Counted from the first letter of the stretch, positions 47,850 through 57,162 are shown. The stretch: DNA of 64,000 nucleotides from Hungatella sp. UBA4396 (GCA_002389905.1 DGRE01000058.1:42589-106588); one strand, 5' to 3'. Made by a program: numbers and translations. The notes: generated from the sequence alone by a model not told the origin.

Positions 47850-48758
47850 TTATGTCCGTTCCTTAACCTGCACTTCCATCCGGTTATAGGGAATTTCAAT
47901 TCCCGCCTCATCAAAGGCAGTCTTGACCCGCTCCATAATCCCGCAGCGGGCCTTCCAGAAATCCCCTGTTGCGGTCCATCCCCTGCCTCCCATCATGACG
48001 GCTCCCTGAGCCATCTCACTGACAAAGACTTCCACAGGTTCTTCCTTTAAAATACCTTCCTGTTCCCGGATAACTCTTTCCATGATCTCTTTTGCTTTCT
48101 TTAGATCAGAATCATATCCAATGCCTATGACAATATCCACTCTCCGCTTTTCCATGGCAGTCACATTGGTCAATGCCGAGTTGGAAAGGGTTCCGTTTGG
48201 AATGACCACCTGCCTGTTGTCAATGGTTATCAAAACCGTATAGACCAGACCAATGGTCTGGACTGTCCCCTCCCCATCCTTGGAAATAATGTAATCCCCC
48301 GCCCGGAAGGGCTTCATAAGAAGGATGAGCACCCCTCCTGCAAAGTTAGCCAGACTGCCCTGGACTGCCAGGCCGATGGCAATACTGGCCGAACCAAACA
48401 CTGCCAGTATTGACGCAGAATTAATACCGATCTGCCCCAATATGATAAATCCCAGCAGACAGTAAAGAAATGCCTTTAGGACAGATAGTAAAAATTTCTT
48501 TAAGCTGATCTCCATATCCATCTTTACAAAGGAACGGTTCATCATCCGGTAAATGATTTTGATAATCCTGGAACCTACAAACAATATGAACAATGCAATC
48601 AAAAGATTAATTCCAAAGGCAACCAGCTCAGGAAGCCAGCCTTTTATGGTCTCCATAAGGACATTGGGCTTTAACTGGTTTAAGTTCTCCTGAACCTCCT
48701 TTTGCAGCTCTGCAAGGGTTTCTTCCGGAAGTACGGTGGAAATGGAAGCAAACATCAT
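47850..48758 (-). CDS. mscS: Small-conductance mechanosensitive channel family protein
   Basis: A 302-residue MscS protein with three membrane helices (about 29-50, 78-100, 106-130). The pore helix and beta domain are typical: GINSASILAVFGSASIAIGLAVQGSLANFAGGVLILLMKPFRAGDYI, then TVQTIGLVYTVLITIDNRQVVIPNGTLSNSALTN. It would release solutes on hypo-osmotic shock. Its ATG overlaps the glgB stop (TAATG), an unusual coupling of an osmotic valve to glycogen branching. Confidence 0.92.
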   Translation of the reverse strand: MMFASISTVLPEETLAELQKEVQENLNQLKPNVLMETIKGWLPELVAFGINLLIALFILFVGSRIIKIIYRMMNRSFVKMDMEISLKKFLLSVLKAFLYCLLGFIILGQIGINSASILAVFGSASIAIGLAVQGSLANFAGGVLILLMKPFRAGDYIISKDGEGTVQTIGLVYTVLITIDNRQVVIPNGTLSNSALTNVTAMEKRRVDIVIGIGYDSDLKKAKEIMERVIREQEGILKEEPVEVFVSEMAQGAVMMGGRGWTATGDFWKARCGIMERVKTAFDEAGIEIPYNRMEVQVKERT

Positions 48759-51073
48759 TACTTAGAGACTCCTCTCTCTTTCACTTTTGCCGGAGACGCT
48801 GTCTTTCCGGCCTTCTTCACAGTGGCCTGCTTTCTCTTTTCAGGAGTACAGGTAAACACCATAACACTTAAAGGTGCCACAGTTATTTCAATGGAATTGG
48901 GCCTTTCATCGGCCTCTTTCTTCTTCGAAGTCCTCACCCTGGCATTAACCCGGTCTTCTCCTCCAAAGACAGCGGCATCGCTGTTTAAAACTTCCTTATA
49001 TTTCCCTGCAAATGGAACCCCAACCGGGAATTTTGCATGGGTAATGGTATCAAAGTTGCAGACAAAGAGCAGAGTTTCCTCTTTTTTCTTAGTCTTTCTC
49101 AAAAATGCAATAATGCTGTTCTCAGAATCCGTACACTCCACCCATTCAAAGCCCTCAGGGTCAGAGTCGAACTGATACAGGGCAGGCTGACTGGTATAAA
49201 GGAGGTTTAAAGCCTTTACATAGTCCTTTACCTGACTGTGAAGAGGACACTCCAGGATATCCCAGTCCAGACTTCTGTTTTCACTCCATTCCCGGATCTG
49301 GCCGAATTCCTGGCCCATAAACAGAAGCTTTTTACCCGGATGGCCTGTCATAAAGCCATAGGCTGCCTTTAGATTAGCGGCCTTTGCCTCCAGAGCCTCT
49401 CCCGGCATCTTGCCCATGATGGTGCCTTTTCCATGTACCACCTCATCATGAGAAAATACTAAAATAAAATCCTCACTGTAAGCATACAGCATGCTGAAGG
49501 TCAGTTCTCCGTAATGATGCCTTCTGAAATATGGATCGCACTGCATATACCCGGTAAAGTCATGCATCCAGCCCATGTTCCATTTATAGTCAAATCCCAG
49601 ACCATCTTCCTTTACACCAGACGTAATCTTAGGCCATGAAGTAGACTCCTCCGCAATGAGAACCGCCCCATCCTTACGCCCCTTAAATATGGAATTCAAG
49701 TGCTTTAAGAATTCCACCGCCTCCAGGTTTTCATGGCCTCCGTAAATATTTGGAACCCACTCTCCCGGATTCTTGCCGTAATCCAGATACAGCATGGAAG
49801 CCACTGCATCCATGCGGATTCCGTCTGCATGGTATTTTTCCGCCCAGAAAAGCGCATTGGCAATGAGGAAGTTTTTAACCTGAGGTCTGCCGTAATTATA
49901 GATCAGGGTTCCCCAATGAGGATGAGCCCCCTGCCTGGGGTCCTTATGCTCGTAAACACAGGTACCGTCAAAATTTGCCAGACCAAAGCTGTCCCTTGGG
50001 AAATGGGCCGGAACCCAGTCTAAAATCACGCCTATCCCCTGCTTATGCATGTAATCCATGAAGTACATGAAATCCTCAGGCGTTCCATAGCGGCTGGTGG
50101 GGGCGTAATAACCAGTCACCTGATACCCCCAGGATGCATCCAGGGGGTGTTCCATAACAGGAAGCACCTCTATATGAGTATACCCCATATCCGCCACATA
50201 TTCCGCCAGCTTTTCAGCAATCTCACGGTAATTATAAAATTCAGAGCCAACAATGGGCTTTCCTTCTTCATCCATCTCCGGTTCCTTGCGAAGCCAGGAG
50301 CCTAAATGAACTTCATAAATGGACATGGGCTGCTGCTTTGCATTGCGTTTTACCCGTTTTTTCATCCATTCCTGGTCGCTCCACTGGTATGTCCCAATAT
50401 CCCATACAATAGAAGCACTGGCAGGACGCAGCTCGCAGTAATTTCCATAGGGGTCGCTTTTTAACTGGACATCGGTATTGGTGTGCTTGACCTCGTATTT
50501 GTAAATAGTTCCCGCCTTAAGACCCGGAATAAACAGTTCAAAAATGCCGGAATCCCCAAGCCGTCTCATCTGGTGGCGTCTGCCATCCCAGAGGTTAAAA
50601 TCTCCCACCACACTGACTCGCATGGCGCAGGGGGCCCATACGGAAAAATATACTCCTTCCGCCTGACCCAGCTTTACGGGATGAGCTCCCATTTTCTCAT
50701 AAATGCTGTAATGAATTCCTGATGCAAACTTTTTCAAATCCCCAGCCGTATAGTTGGAATCAAAGGAATAGGGGTCATAAAGCTCATCCTGCACGTCATT
50801 GTCATAAGTTACCAGAAGGGTATAATCCACAATGGTCCTGGACGGGATAAGTGCCGCAAAAAAGCCTGCCTCATCCGCCAGCTCCATGGGATATTCCTTC
50901 CCGCCTTCCCTGGTTTTAACTGTAATCTTTGATGCACTCGGAATAAATGCCTGAATCAAAAGGCCCGCCTTTGTCACATGAGGCCCCAGAAGCCCATGGG
51001 GATTGGTGGATTCGGAATACACGACTTCCTCAATCCCGGCCCAATCCATCAGATCATATAATTTTTTGTCCAT
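48758..51073 (-). CDS. glgB: 1,4-alpha-glucan branching enzyme
   Basis: A 771-residue GH13 enzyme that makes alpha-1,6 branches in glycogen. N-terminal CBM48 regions at about 15-110 and 125-215 (HGLLGPHVTKAGLLIQAFIP; YFSVWAPCAMRVSVVGDFNLWDGRRHQMRRLGDSGIFELFIPG), catalytic barrel with YTHIEVLPVMEHPLDASWGYQVTGYYAPTSRYG, DWVPAHFP, DGIRMDAVASMLYLDYG (nucleophile Asp), LIAEESTSWP (acid Glu) and FSHDEVVHGKGT. The last 35 residues are a basic Lys/Ala tail beyond the usual end. No other glg gene is in the window. Confidence 0.95.
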   Translation of the reverse strand: MDKKLYDLMDWAGIEEVVYSESTNPHGLLGPHVTKAGLLIQAFIPSASKITVKTREGGKEYPMELADEAGFFAALIPSRTIVDYTLLVTYDNDVQDELYDPYSFDSNYTAGDLKKFASGIHYSIYEKMGAHPVKLGQAEGVYFSVWAPCAMRVSVVGDFNLWDGRRHQMRRLGDSGIFELFIPGLKAGTIYKYEVKHTNTDVQLKSDPYGNYCELRPASASIVWDIGTYQWSDQEWMKKRVKRNAKQQPMSIYEVHLGSWLRKEPEMDEEGKPIVGSEFYNYREIAEKLAEYVADMGYTHIEVLPVMEHPLDASWGYQVTGYYAPTSRYGTPEDFMYFMDYMHKQGIGVILDWVPAHFPRDSFGLANFDGTCVYEHKDPRQGAHPHWGTLIYNYGRPQVKNFLIANALFWAEKYHADGIRMDAVASMLYLDYGKNPGEWVPNIYGGHENLEAVEFLKHLNSIFKGRKDGAVLIAEESTSWPKITSGVKEDGLGFDYKWNMGWMHDFTGYMQCDPYFRRHHYGELTFSMLYAYSEDFILVFSHDEVVHGKGTIMGKMPGEALEAKAANLKAAYGFMTGHPGKKLLFMGQEFGQIREWSENRSLDWDILECPLHSQVKDYVKALNLLYTSQPALYQFDSDPEGFEWVECTDSENSIIAFLRKTKKKEETLLFVCNFDTITHAKFPVGVPFAGKYKEVLNSDAAVFGGEDRVNARVRTSKKKEADERPNSIEITVAPLSVMVFTCTPEKRKQATVKKAGKTASPAKVKERGVSK

Positions 51074-51106
51074 TCATTGCTCCTCCTAGTCCTTCCTGAT
51101 AAAAAT

Positions 51107-51135
51107 ATTTTATCATTGAGACAAGTAATTTTCAA
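51107..51135 (-). promoter_or_regulatory. glgB promoter
   Basis: On the minus strand TTGAAA (51130-51135), 17 bp, TAAAAT (51107-51112), 34 bp before the glgB ATG. The rest of the gap to 51271 shows only a weak plus-strand promoter candidate near 51207-51235 for the signal peptidase gene. Confidence 0.65.
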
Positions 51136-51271
51136 TAGATTTCCCCAAACCTGGAATCCTTTTCCAGAGAGATTGTGAATATTTTCTTACCATTTCGTAA
51201 AACCCCTTGCGTAATAAATCAATCTCATTTAAACTTTGTTATGGAACCATCAGGAAGGGAAGCGAAATATC

Positions 51272-51838
51272 ATGAAAAGAAATGAAGACATACAAAACGA
51301 ACAAGGGACATTCAGCTGGAAGGAAGAGATCATAAGCTGGGTCAAGATCATCATTACAGCCGCTGTCATTGCATTTCTGCTCAATAACTTTATTATTGCA
51401 AACAGCAGAGTGCCTACCGGGTCCATGGAACATACCATTATGGCAAAGGACCGGGTCATCGGCTCCAGGCTGTCCTATTATTTTGACGATCCCCAGCGTG
51501 GAGACGTGGTTATCTTCCATTATCCCGACGACCCTACAGGAAAGACTTATTATGTAAAGCGGGTCATCGGACTTCCGGGAGATATCATCGATATTAAGGA
51601 CGGCAAGGTGTATTTGAACAATTCGGACACTTCCCTGGAAGAGCCCTATCTGCCGGAACCCATGGAGCCTGAGCCTGACGCCCACTTCGAGGTGCCGGAA
51701 AACAGCTACTTCATGCTTGGTGACAACCGGAATTGGTCCGCAGACGCCAGACGCTGGAAGAATAAATACGTGGAAAAAGATAAGATCATCGCTAAGGTCC
51801 TGTTCCGCTACTTCCCCTCAATCAGTAAAATCAACTAA
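51272..51838 (+). CDS. lepB: Signal peptidase I
   Basis: 188 residues from the ATG at 51272. One membrane anchor (about 22-43, WVKIIITAAVIAFLLNNFIIA), then NSRVPTGSMEHTIM with nucleophile Ser51, YYVKRVIGLPGD with general-base Lys96, and the GDNRNWSADARRW box. It removes signal peptides of exported proteins on the outer membrane face. A short single-anchor SipS-type enzyme. Monocistronic, with a shared terminator downstream. Confidence 0.93.
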   Translation: MKRNEDIQNEQGTFSWKEEIISWVKIIITAAVIAFLLNNFIIANSRVPTGSMEHTIMAKDRVIGSRLSYYFDDPQRGDVVIFHYPDDPTGKTYYVKRVIGLPGDIIDIKDGKVYLNNSDTSLEEPYLPEPMEPEPDAHFEVPENSYFMLGDNRNWSADARRWKNKYVEKDKIIAKVLFRYFPSISKIN

Positions 51839-51840
51839 AA

Positions 51841-51875
51841 AAACGCAGGCCAAAGCTCATCCTTTGCCTGCGTTT
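51841..51875. terminator. Bidirectional terminator
   Basis: AAACGCAGG-CC-AAAG pairs with CTTTGCCTGCGTTT across 51841-51875; A-run and T-rich tail on the two sides. It separates lepB from rpiB. Confidence 0.85.
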
Positions 51876-51885
51876 ATATTGTTTA

Positions 51886-52332
51886 TCAACACCTGTTTTC
51901 AATTTCTGCCAGCATATCCACACGGCGCTGGTGTCTTCCGCCTTCATAGCTGGCTTTCAGCCATTCCTCAGTGATCATCTTTGCCATTTCTACACCGATA
52001 ACCCTGGCTCCGAAGCAGAGCACATTAGAATCGTTGTGCATTCTGGAAAGCTTGGCTGTATAGGGCTCGCTGCAGACGCAGGCCCGGACTCCCCTGACCT
52101 TGTTGCAGGCTAAAGAAATACCCACTCCGGTTCCGCAGATGGCGATTCCTAAATCTGCCTTTCCTTCCACAACAGCCCGTCCTACTTCTTCTCCGTATCT
52201 GGGATAGTCGCAGCTTTCTGTGGCATTGGTTCCAAAGTCAATGACTTCATACCCCATTTCTTCTACAAATGCCTTGATTTCATTTTTCATCTCAATGGCC
52301 GTATGGTCATTTCCCATTGCAATTTTCATCAT
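51886..52332 (-). CDS. rpiB: Ribose-5-phosphate isomerase B
   Basis: A 148-residue RpiB/LacAB-family isomerase that interconverts ribose-5- and ribulose-5-phosphate. Signatures: KIAMGNDHTAIEMKNEI, DFGTNATESCDYPRYGEEVGRAV, the active-site Cys in GIAICGTGVGISLACNKVRGVRACVCSEPYTAKLSRMHNDSNVLCFGARVIG, and the terminal GGRHQRRVDMLAEIE. GAGGAG five bases before the first ATG; the ATG overlaps the aroC stop, so the two are coupled. Confidence 0.93.
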   Translation of the reverse strand: MMKIAMGNDHTAIEMKNEIKAFVEEMGYEVIDFGTNATESCDYPRYGEEVGRAVVEGKADLGIAICGTGVGISLACNKVRGVRACVCSEPYTAKLSRMHNDSNVLCFGARVIGVEMAKMITEEWLKASYEGGRHQRRVDMLAEIENRC

Positions 52333-53465
52333 TCATTCTCCTCATTTTCAAATGTAAGCGGTTGGCAGCCGTAAAAGGACCGGATCTTATCCAGCCTGGA
52401 GGCCATATTGGACAGAAGCAGATCCGCAGTCGTAAGAGCCGCCATAGATTCCACCACCACCACTGCCCTTGGAACAATAACAGGGTCATGACGTCCCTTG
52501 ATCTGAACCTCCAGTTCCTCGCCCTGGCGGTTTATGGTCTTTTGGGACTGGGCGATAGAAGCCGTAGGTTTAAAGGCAGCCCGGAATACCACCTGGGTGC
52601 CGTCGCTGATTCCTCCCAGGATTCCTCCTGCATGGTTGGTCCTCTTCTGGGCTCCCTTTTCGTCTTTCCCGGAAAAACTGTCATTGTTTTCAGAACCTAA
52701 AGCCCGGGAAACCTGGAAGCCGTCTCCAATCTCAAAGCCTTTTACCGCGCCGATGGACATGACCGCCTTGGCAAGAGCCGCATCGTACTTGTCAAATACC
52801 GGTTCCCCGATTCCTGCCGGAACTCCGTCGATGATGCATTCCACCACGCCTCCTACAGAGTCGGGCCTTGACATCATCTCTTCCACGTACTGAGCTGCAA
52901 GGGCTGCGGTTTCATTGTCAGGCATGTAAAAGCTGTTCTGATCCCGTTCCTTTATATCAAAGCGTTCCGGGTTCATTTCATAGGGTCCGATGGACTTGGT
53001 ATATGCTGTAACCGTGATTCCAAGGCTTTTTAAGAAGCAGGCGGCGATCGCTCCTGCCGCCACCCTGCCGATGGTTTCCCTTCCTGAAGAACGTCCGCCT
53101 CCCCGGTAATCCCGGATTCCGTACTTGGCATCAAAGCCAAAGTCCGCATGGCCCGGGCGGTAGACATTCATAATATTGCTGTAATCCTTAGACCTCTGGT
53201 CCTGGTTCCACACGACCATGGAAATGGGAGCACCGGTTGTCTGTCCCTCAAAGACACCTGACAGTATCTCCACCTTGTCACCCTCCTGGCGCTTGGTGGT
53301 AAACTTGCTCTGACCCGGTTTTCTTCTGTCAAGGTATTCCTGGATATCCCCTTCCTCCAGCTTAAGCCCTGCCGGACAGCCGTCCACAACAACGCCGATC
53401 CCCTTTCCGTGTGATTCCCCCCAGGTTGTTACCTTCCATATTGTCCCCAGTGTTGATCCTGCCAT
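52329..53465 (-). CDS. aroC: Chorismate synthase
   Basis: A 378-residue FMN-dependent enzyme that converts 5-enolpyruvylshikimate-3-phosphate to chorismate. Signatures in order: TWGESHGKGIGVVVDGCPAG, RRKPGQSKFTTKRQEGDKVEILSGVFEGQTTGAPISM, RPGHADFGFDAKYGIRDYRGGGRSSGRETIGRVAAGAIA, FKGFE-like GAVKGFEIGDGF, NHAGGILGGISDGTQVVFRAAFKPTAS and GRHDPVIVPRAVVVVESM. Clustering with rpiB and a lactonase links it to pentose phosphates, the source of erythrose-4-phosphate. Confidence 0.95.
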   Translation of the reverse strand: MAGSTLGTIWKVTTWGESHGKGIGVVVDGCPAGLKLEEGDIQEYLDRRKPGQSKFTTKRQEGDKVEILSGVFEGQTTGAPISMVVWNQDQRSKDYSNIMNVYRPGHADFGFDAKYGIRDYRGGGRSSGRETIGRVAAGAIAACFLKSLGITVTAYTKSIGPYEMNPERFDIKERDQNSFYMPDNETAALAAQYVEEMMSRPDSVGGVVECIIDGVPAGIGEPVFDKYDAALAKAVMSIGAVKGFEIGDGFQVSRALGSENNDSFSGKDEKGAQKRTNHAGGILGGISDGTQVVFRAAFKPTASIAQSQKTINRQGEELEVQIKGRHDPVIVPRAVVVVESMAALTTADLLLSNMASRLDKIRSFYGCQPLTFENEENE

Positions 53466-53479
53466 GTATCATTCTCCTT

Positions 53480-54538
53480 TTAATTTCTGACTTTCACAAT
53501 GGTGCAGCTATTGGGCTCATTGACCCTCAGCTCAATGCCGTTCATGATGAGAAGGCCTTTTTCATAGTCCACGTTAAAAAAGGTAATGCTGCCTGTCTCA
53601 TGGTTGATGGAAGCGATATGCTTATCATCCGGGAAGGCCGAAACGTCCTTTGGATAGCTGCCGCTTATGGGAAGGCAGCATAAGAGCTCCAAAAGTCCCG
53701 TATTCTGATCCCTTTTATAAACCGAAACAGAATCATCTCCCGCATTGCCGCAGAATAAATGCTTTTCATCGTGGGCCATGCGCATGGAGCTGGCTGCAGT
53801 GAGCTGGCTGCGCTTGGGTCCTGTGGTGGAAATGGTCTGTATTTTTTCGATCTTTGGCTGGCGCTCTCCCGTCTCATAGGTGAATACGTCTATCACATTC
53901 TTTAATTCATAGAGTAAATAAAAAAACTTTCCGTCTGAGCTGAACCGGAAGCATTTTGGTGCGGATTCCCTTTCGCATCTGATGGAATCCACCAGAATCA
54001 TTTCCTCTACCTTTTCATCAAAACGGTAAATCTTCACCTGGTCTATTCCTAAGTCTGCCACCATAATGTATTTTCCGTCGGGGGTTCTTCTGGAGCAGCT
54101 TACATGAGGCCGGAAATTTCTCTCCGCCACGCTGCCAAGTCCCTTGTGAAATACTGAGGTCACAATCTCGCCCACAGAGCCGTCTTTATTCAACCGGAGC
54201 ACCGTGCACTTTCCGTCGTGATAGCCGGATACAAATATGTATTTTTCAGAGTTGTCAATGGATAAGTGACAGCCTCTCATTCCCTTTATATTGGCAGAAT
54301 TAAGCCTTGTAATGGATCCGTTCTCATGAATGCGGAAGGAAATCACCCCGGTATCTGTAATGGAGTAAAGGGTCTTTCCGTCGCTGGAGGAGGTGATATA
54401 GGAAGCGTTGTCAACCTCCACCTCGCACCGCTCGATAAAACGTCCATTCTCCACGTCAACATCATATACCGTAATCCCTTTAGCCTGTCCGCTGTAGGAG
54501 TAGGAACCTACATAAGCCATATACTTTCCCTTCATCAT
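53480..54538 (-). CDS. Lactonase-family beta-propeller protein (6-phosphogluconolactonase-like)
   Basis: About 352 residues; two adjacent ATG codons (54538 and 54535) follow GAGGGAG, either could start it. A PF10282 seven-bladed propeller: YVGSYSYSGQAKGITVYDVD, ASYITSSSDGKTLYSITDTG, GCHLSIDNSEKYIFVSGYHDGKCTVLRLN, RPHVSCSRRTPDGKYIMVADLGIDQVKIYRFD, SAPKCFRFSSDGKFFYLLYELKNVIDVF and the C-terminal HIASINHETGSITFFNVD. Known members hydrolyse 6-phosphogluconolactone or cis,cis-muconate lactones. With rpiB alongside, a pentose-phosphate role is plausible. Confidence 0.82.
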   Translation of the reverse strand: MMKGKYMAYVGSYSYSGQAKGITVYDVDVENGRFIERCEVEVDNASYITSSSDGKTLYSITDTGVISFRIHENGSITRLNSANIKGMRGCHLSIDNSEKYIFVSGYHDGKCTVLRLNKDGSVGEIVTSVFHKGLGSVAERNFRPHVSCSRRTPDGKYIMVADLGIDQVKIYRFDEKVEEMILVDSIRCERESAPKCFRFSSDGKFFYLLYELKNVIDVFTYETGERQPKIEKIQTISTTGPKRSQLTAASSMRMAHDEKHLFCGNAGDDSVSVYKRDQNTGLLELLCCLPISGSYPKDVSAFPDDKHIASINHETGSITFFNVDYEKGLLIMNGIELRVNEPNSCTIVKVRN

Positions 54539-54580
54539 ACGCTCCCTCATAGAAATAAGCCTGTTAAACTCATTTTAAAT

Positions 54581-54602
54581 GGTATAGATAATTATCTATA
54601 CC
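54581..54602. promoter_or_regulatory. Perfect 22-bp palindrome, probable operator
   Basis: The half-site GGTATAGATAA is followed directly by its reverse complement, with no spacer. It lies 43 bp upstream of the lactonase gene (minus) and 210 bp upstream of the ClC gene (plus). A TTGACA at 54605-54610 adjoins it. The A+T-rich core GATAATTATC resembles iron- or metal-responsive boxes, but the regulator is not identifiable. Nothing else is seen in 54603-54811. Confidence 0.7.
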
Positions 54603-54811
54603 GTTGACAGTTACATAACAAACCGTTGAAACCCAAGGCGTTCATTTTCTTAAGTATAATCTGTATCCATTTTCCCGTCAATATCTATTTCCTCCAATAG
54701 CAGAGGGCTGTTTTGCACCGGCATTTATGATTTTCCCTTGCAAAAGTGATTTTCAGGGAATATAATTTTATAGTAATTAAAGAGTTTTTACTGAAAAGGA
54801 GGAAAAGATTT

Positions 54812-56395
54812 ATGGAAACCGAAAGGCATACGGCAAAGAAAACTCTGGCCCGTTACCGCAGTTTTCGTTATATATTGATATTGGAAGGAATTGCCGTAGG
54901 GGCCATATCGGGAACCGTTGTTGTGCTTTTCCGATACCTATTAGGATATGCAGAGGAATTTCTGGAATTGGTTTTACATTACGGAAAAAGTAACACCTGG
55001 TTTTGGCCGGTATGGTTTGTTGTCCTGGCAGCCGCAGCTGTTGCAGTATCAGCCTTGCTCAAATGGGAATCCCTCATATCAGGAAGCGGAATTCCCCAGG
55101 TAGAGGGCGAGATGATCGGGGAATTAAATCCCTGCTGGTGGAAGGTTCTTGCCGCCAAGACAGGGGGTGGGCTTCTCTCTTTAGGGTGCGGCTTGTCTTT
55201 AGGAAGGGAAGGTCCAAGCATTCAGCTTGGTTCCATGGCTGCCAAGGGCTTTTCACGTCTGGCCGGAAGGGCAAAAACAGAAGAAAAAATGTTAATCACC
55301 TGCGGAGCCAGTGCAGGGCTTTCTGCTGCTTTTAATGCCCCCATTGCAGGAATTTTATTTTCTCTGGAAGAAGTCCACAAGCATTTTTCACCGGAAGTTC
55401 TCCTTTCCACTATGGCCTCCTCCATCACAGCTGATTTCATATCCAAAAATATCTTTGGACTGAAGCCTGTTTTTGATTTCCAGGTTATAAAAATGATCCC
55501 CCTTCATGTCTACGGTCATGTCCTTTTATTAGGAGTAATTATGGGCGGGATGGGAGTGGTATACAATACCTGTCTTTTTAAAACTCAGGACTTGTATCAG
55601 AAAATCCCCCACCATACGGCAAGACTTATGGTTCCGTTTCTATTGGCTGGAGTCTTCGGCATTGTTTATCCCTATGTATTGGGCGGCGGACATCCTCTGG
55701 TAGAAGCCTTAACTTCAGGAGAGATGATGTTTAGCGCACTGTGCCTGCTTCTGGTTTTTAAATTCATTTTCTCCATGTTAAGCTTTGGTTCCGGTGCTCC
55801 GGGCGGCATCTTCCTCCCTCTTCTGGTGCTGGGTGCTTTGATTGGAAGCATTTATTACAGCGGAGTTCAGATGGCTTCCGGTTCCCTGGACGGCCTCCTG
55901 GGAAACTTCATCATTCTGGGAATGGCCGGATATTTTTCAGCTATCGTACGTGCACCTATTACGGGAATTATTCTCATCAGTGAGATGAACGGTTCTTTTT
56001 CCCATCTTCTGGCCTTATCTGCCGTGTCACTGATTGCTTATCTGGTTCCGGATCTGTTTCACTGCCCACCGGTATATGACGGGCTCCTTCACCGCCTTCT
56101 TTCAAGGATGAATCCCTGTAAAGAGACCTCTCTTACCGGAGAAAAGGTTCTGGTAGAGGGCATGATTTTTCACGGAAGCGAGGCCGAGGGACTAAAGGTT
56201 TCTGAAATACCATGGCCTAGAACCAGCCTTCTGATATCCCTGATGAGAGGCGAGGCTGAATTTGTTCCCAGGGGAGAAACAATGCTTTCTGCCGGTGATA
56301 AGATCGTGGTCCTGTGTGATGAAACCGTACAGGGAGAGCTTCACCGGGTACTTCAGGATACGTGCCAGACAGTGAAAATGGAGCACGATACATAA
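54812..56395 (+). CDS. ClC-family chloride channel/antiporter with TrkA-C domain
   Basis: 527 residues from the ATG at 54812 (AAAAGGAGG upstream). The membrane domain (about 20-425) carries the three anion-filter segments GSGIPQVEGE, GLSLGREGPSIQLG (with the gating Glu of GREGP) and GSGAPGGIFLPLLVLGA, plus FNAPIAGILFSLEE and the late YFSAIVRAPITGIILISEM. Residues about 435-525 form a TrkA-C ligand-binding domain (VEGMIFHGSEAEGLKVSEIPWPRTSLLISLMRGEAEFVPRGETMLSAGDKIVVL). Likely a chloride or fluoride-independent H+/Cl- exchanger gated by a nucleotide or ion. Confidence 0.9.
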   Translation: METERHTAKKTLARYRSFRYILILEGIAVGAISGTVVVLFRYLLGYAEEFLELVLHYGKSNTWFWPVWFVVLAAAAVAVSALLKWESLISGSGIPQVEGEMIGELNPCWWKVLAAKTGGGLLSLGCGLSLGREGPSIQLGSMAAKGFSRLAGRAKTEEKMLITCGASAGLSAAFNAPIAGILFSLEEVHKHFSPEVLLSTMASSITADFISKNIFGLKPVFDFQVIKMIPLHVYGHVLLLGVIMGGMGVVYNTCLFKTQDLYQKIPHHTARLMVPFLLAGVFGIVYPYVLGGGHPLVEALTSGEMMFSALCLLLVFKFIFSMLSFGSGAPGGIFLPLLVLGALIGSIYYSGVQMASGSLDGLLGNFIILGMAGYFSAIVRAPITGIILISEMNGSFSHLLALSAVSLIAYLVPDLFHCPPVYDGLLHRLLSRMNPCKETSLTGEKVLVEGMIFHGSEAEGLKVSEIPWPRTSLLISLMRGEAEFVPRGETMLSAGDKIVVLCDETVQGELHRVLQDTCQTVKMEHDT

Positions 56396-56396
56396 T

Positions 56397-56453
56397 AAAA
56401 ACCTCCTGTGCGGTTATGACATCAATTCTCATAATCCCACAGGAGGTTTTTTC
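56397..56453 (+). terminator. Intrinsic terminator of the ClC gene
   Basis: AAAACCTCCTGTG pairs with CACAGGAGGTTTT, with an inner GGTTATGA/TCATAATCC stem; TTTTTT follows. Confidence 0.9.
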
Positions 56454-56487
56454 TCTGCATTCTTAAGGAAAAACTTCCTCAAAACTA

Positions 56488-56515
56488 TTGACATACAATG
56501 AAAAAACAGTATAAT
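56488..56515 (+). promoter_or_regulatory. Promoter of the XRE-potABCD operon
   Basis: TTGACA at 56488-56493, 16 bp, TATAAT at 56510-56515: near consensus. It leaves a leader of about 90 nt before the regulator gene. Confidence 0.8.
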
Positions 56516-56611
56516 GAATCATGCTGCATGTTTATTAATACTAAACTTTTTAATTAATTTTACCGTTAGTCCGGTCTGGTGCTTTATGGGCGCTTTACAA
56601 AGGAGGAACTT

Positions 56612-57145
56612 ATGGATATAGGTGGAAAATTAAAGGAGCTGAGGGTGTTAAAGGGCCTCACTCAGGAAGAGCTGGCGGATCGGGCAGAACTGTCCAAGGG
56701 ATTCATATCCCAGCTGGAACGAAACTTAACCTCCCCCTCCATTGCGACTCTTATGGACATCCTTCAATGCCTGGGAACCTCCACTGGGGAGTTCTTTCAC
56801 GAAAGCAGGGAGGAGCAGATCGTATTCGGCAAAATCGATTATTTTGAAAAATACGATGCAGAACTGAAAAATGAGATCAAATGGATCATTCCCAATGCGC
56901 AGAAAAACATGATGGAGCCCATCCTTCTCACGCTGGAGGCAGGGGGGCAGACCTATCCTGACAATCCCCATGAGGGCGAGGAATTCGGGTATGTCCTGCA
57001 GGGAAGTATTTCCATTCATATAGGAAATAAAACATATAAAGCCAAAAAAGGGGAATCCTTTTACTTTATACCAGACAAAAAACATTACTTAAGCAGCAAG
57101 GCCGGCGCTGCCCTGATCTGGGTCAGCTCTCCGCCAAGCTTTTAA
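56612..57145 (+). CDS. XRE-family regulator with cupin domain (PuuR-like)
   Basis: 177 residues from the ATG at 56612 (AAAGGAGG upstream). Helix-turn-helix at about 5-60: KLKELRVLKGLTQEELADRAELSKGFISQLERNLTSPSIATLMDIL. Cupin sensor at about 105-175: LLTLEAGGQTYPDNPHEGEEFGYVLQGSISIHIGNKTYKAKKGESFYFIPDKKHYL. This architecture is that of PuuR-type regulators that often precede polyamine transporter genes in Firmicutes. It is the first gene of the potABCD operon, 17 bp before potA, and likely senses polyamines and regulates the operon. Confidence 0.9.
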   Translation: MDIGGKLKELRVLKGLTQEELADRAELSKGFISQLERNLTSPSIATLMDILQCLGTSTGEFFHESREEQIVFGKIDYFEKYDAELKNEIKWIIPNAQKNMMEPILLTLEAGGQTYPDNPHEGEEFGYVLQGSISIHIGNKTYKAKKGESFYFIPDKKHYLSSKAGAALIWVSSPPSF

Positions 57146-57162
57146 CAGGAGGATAAGAGGTT

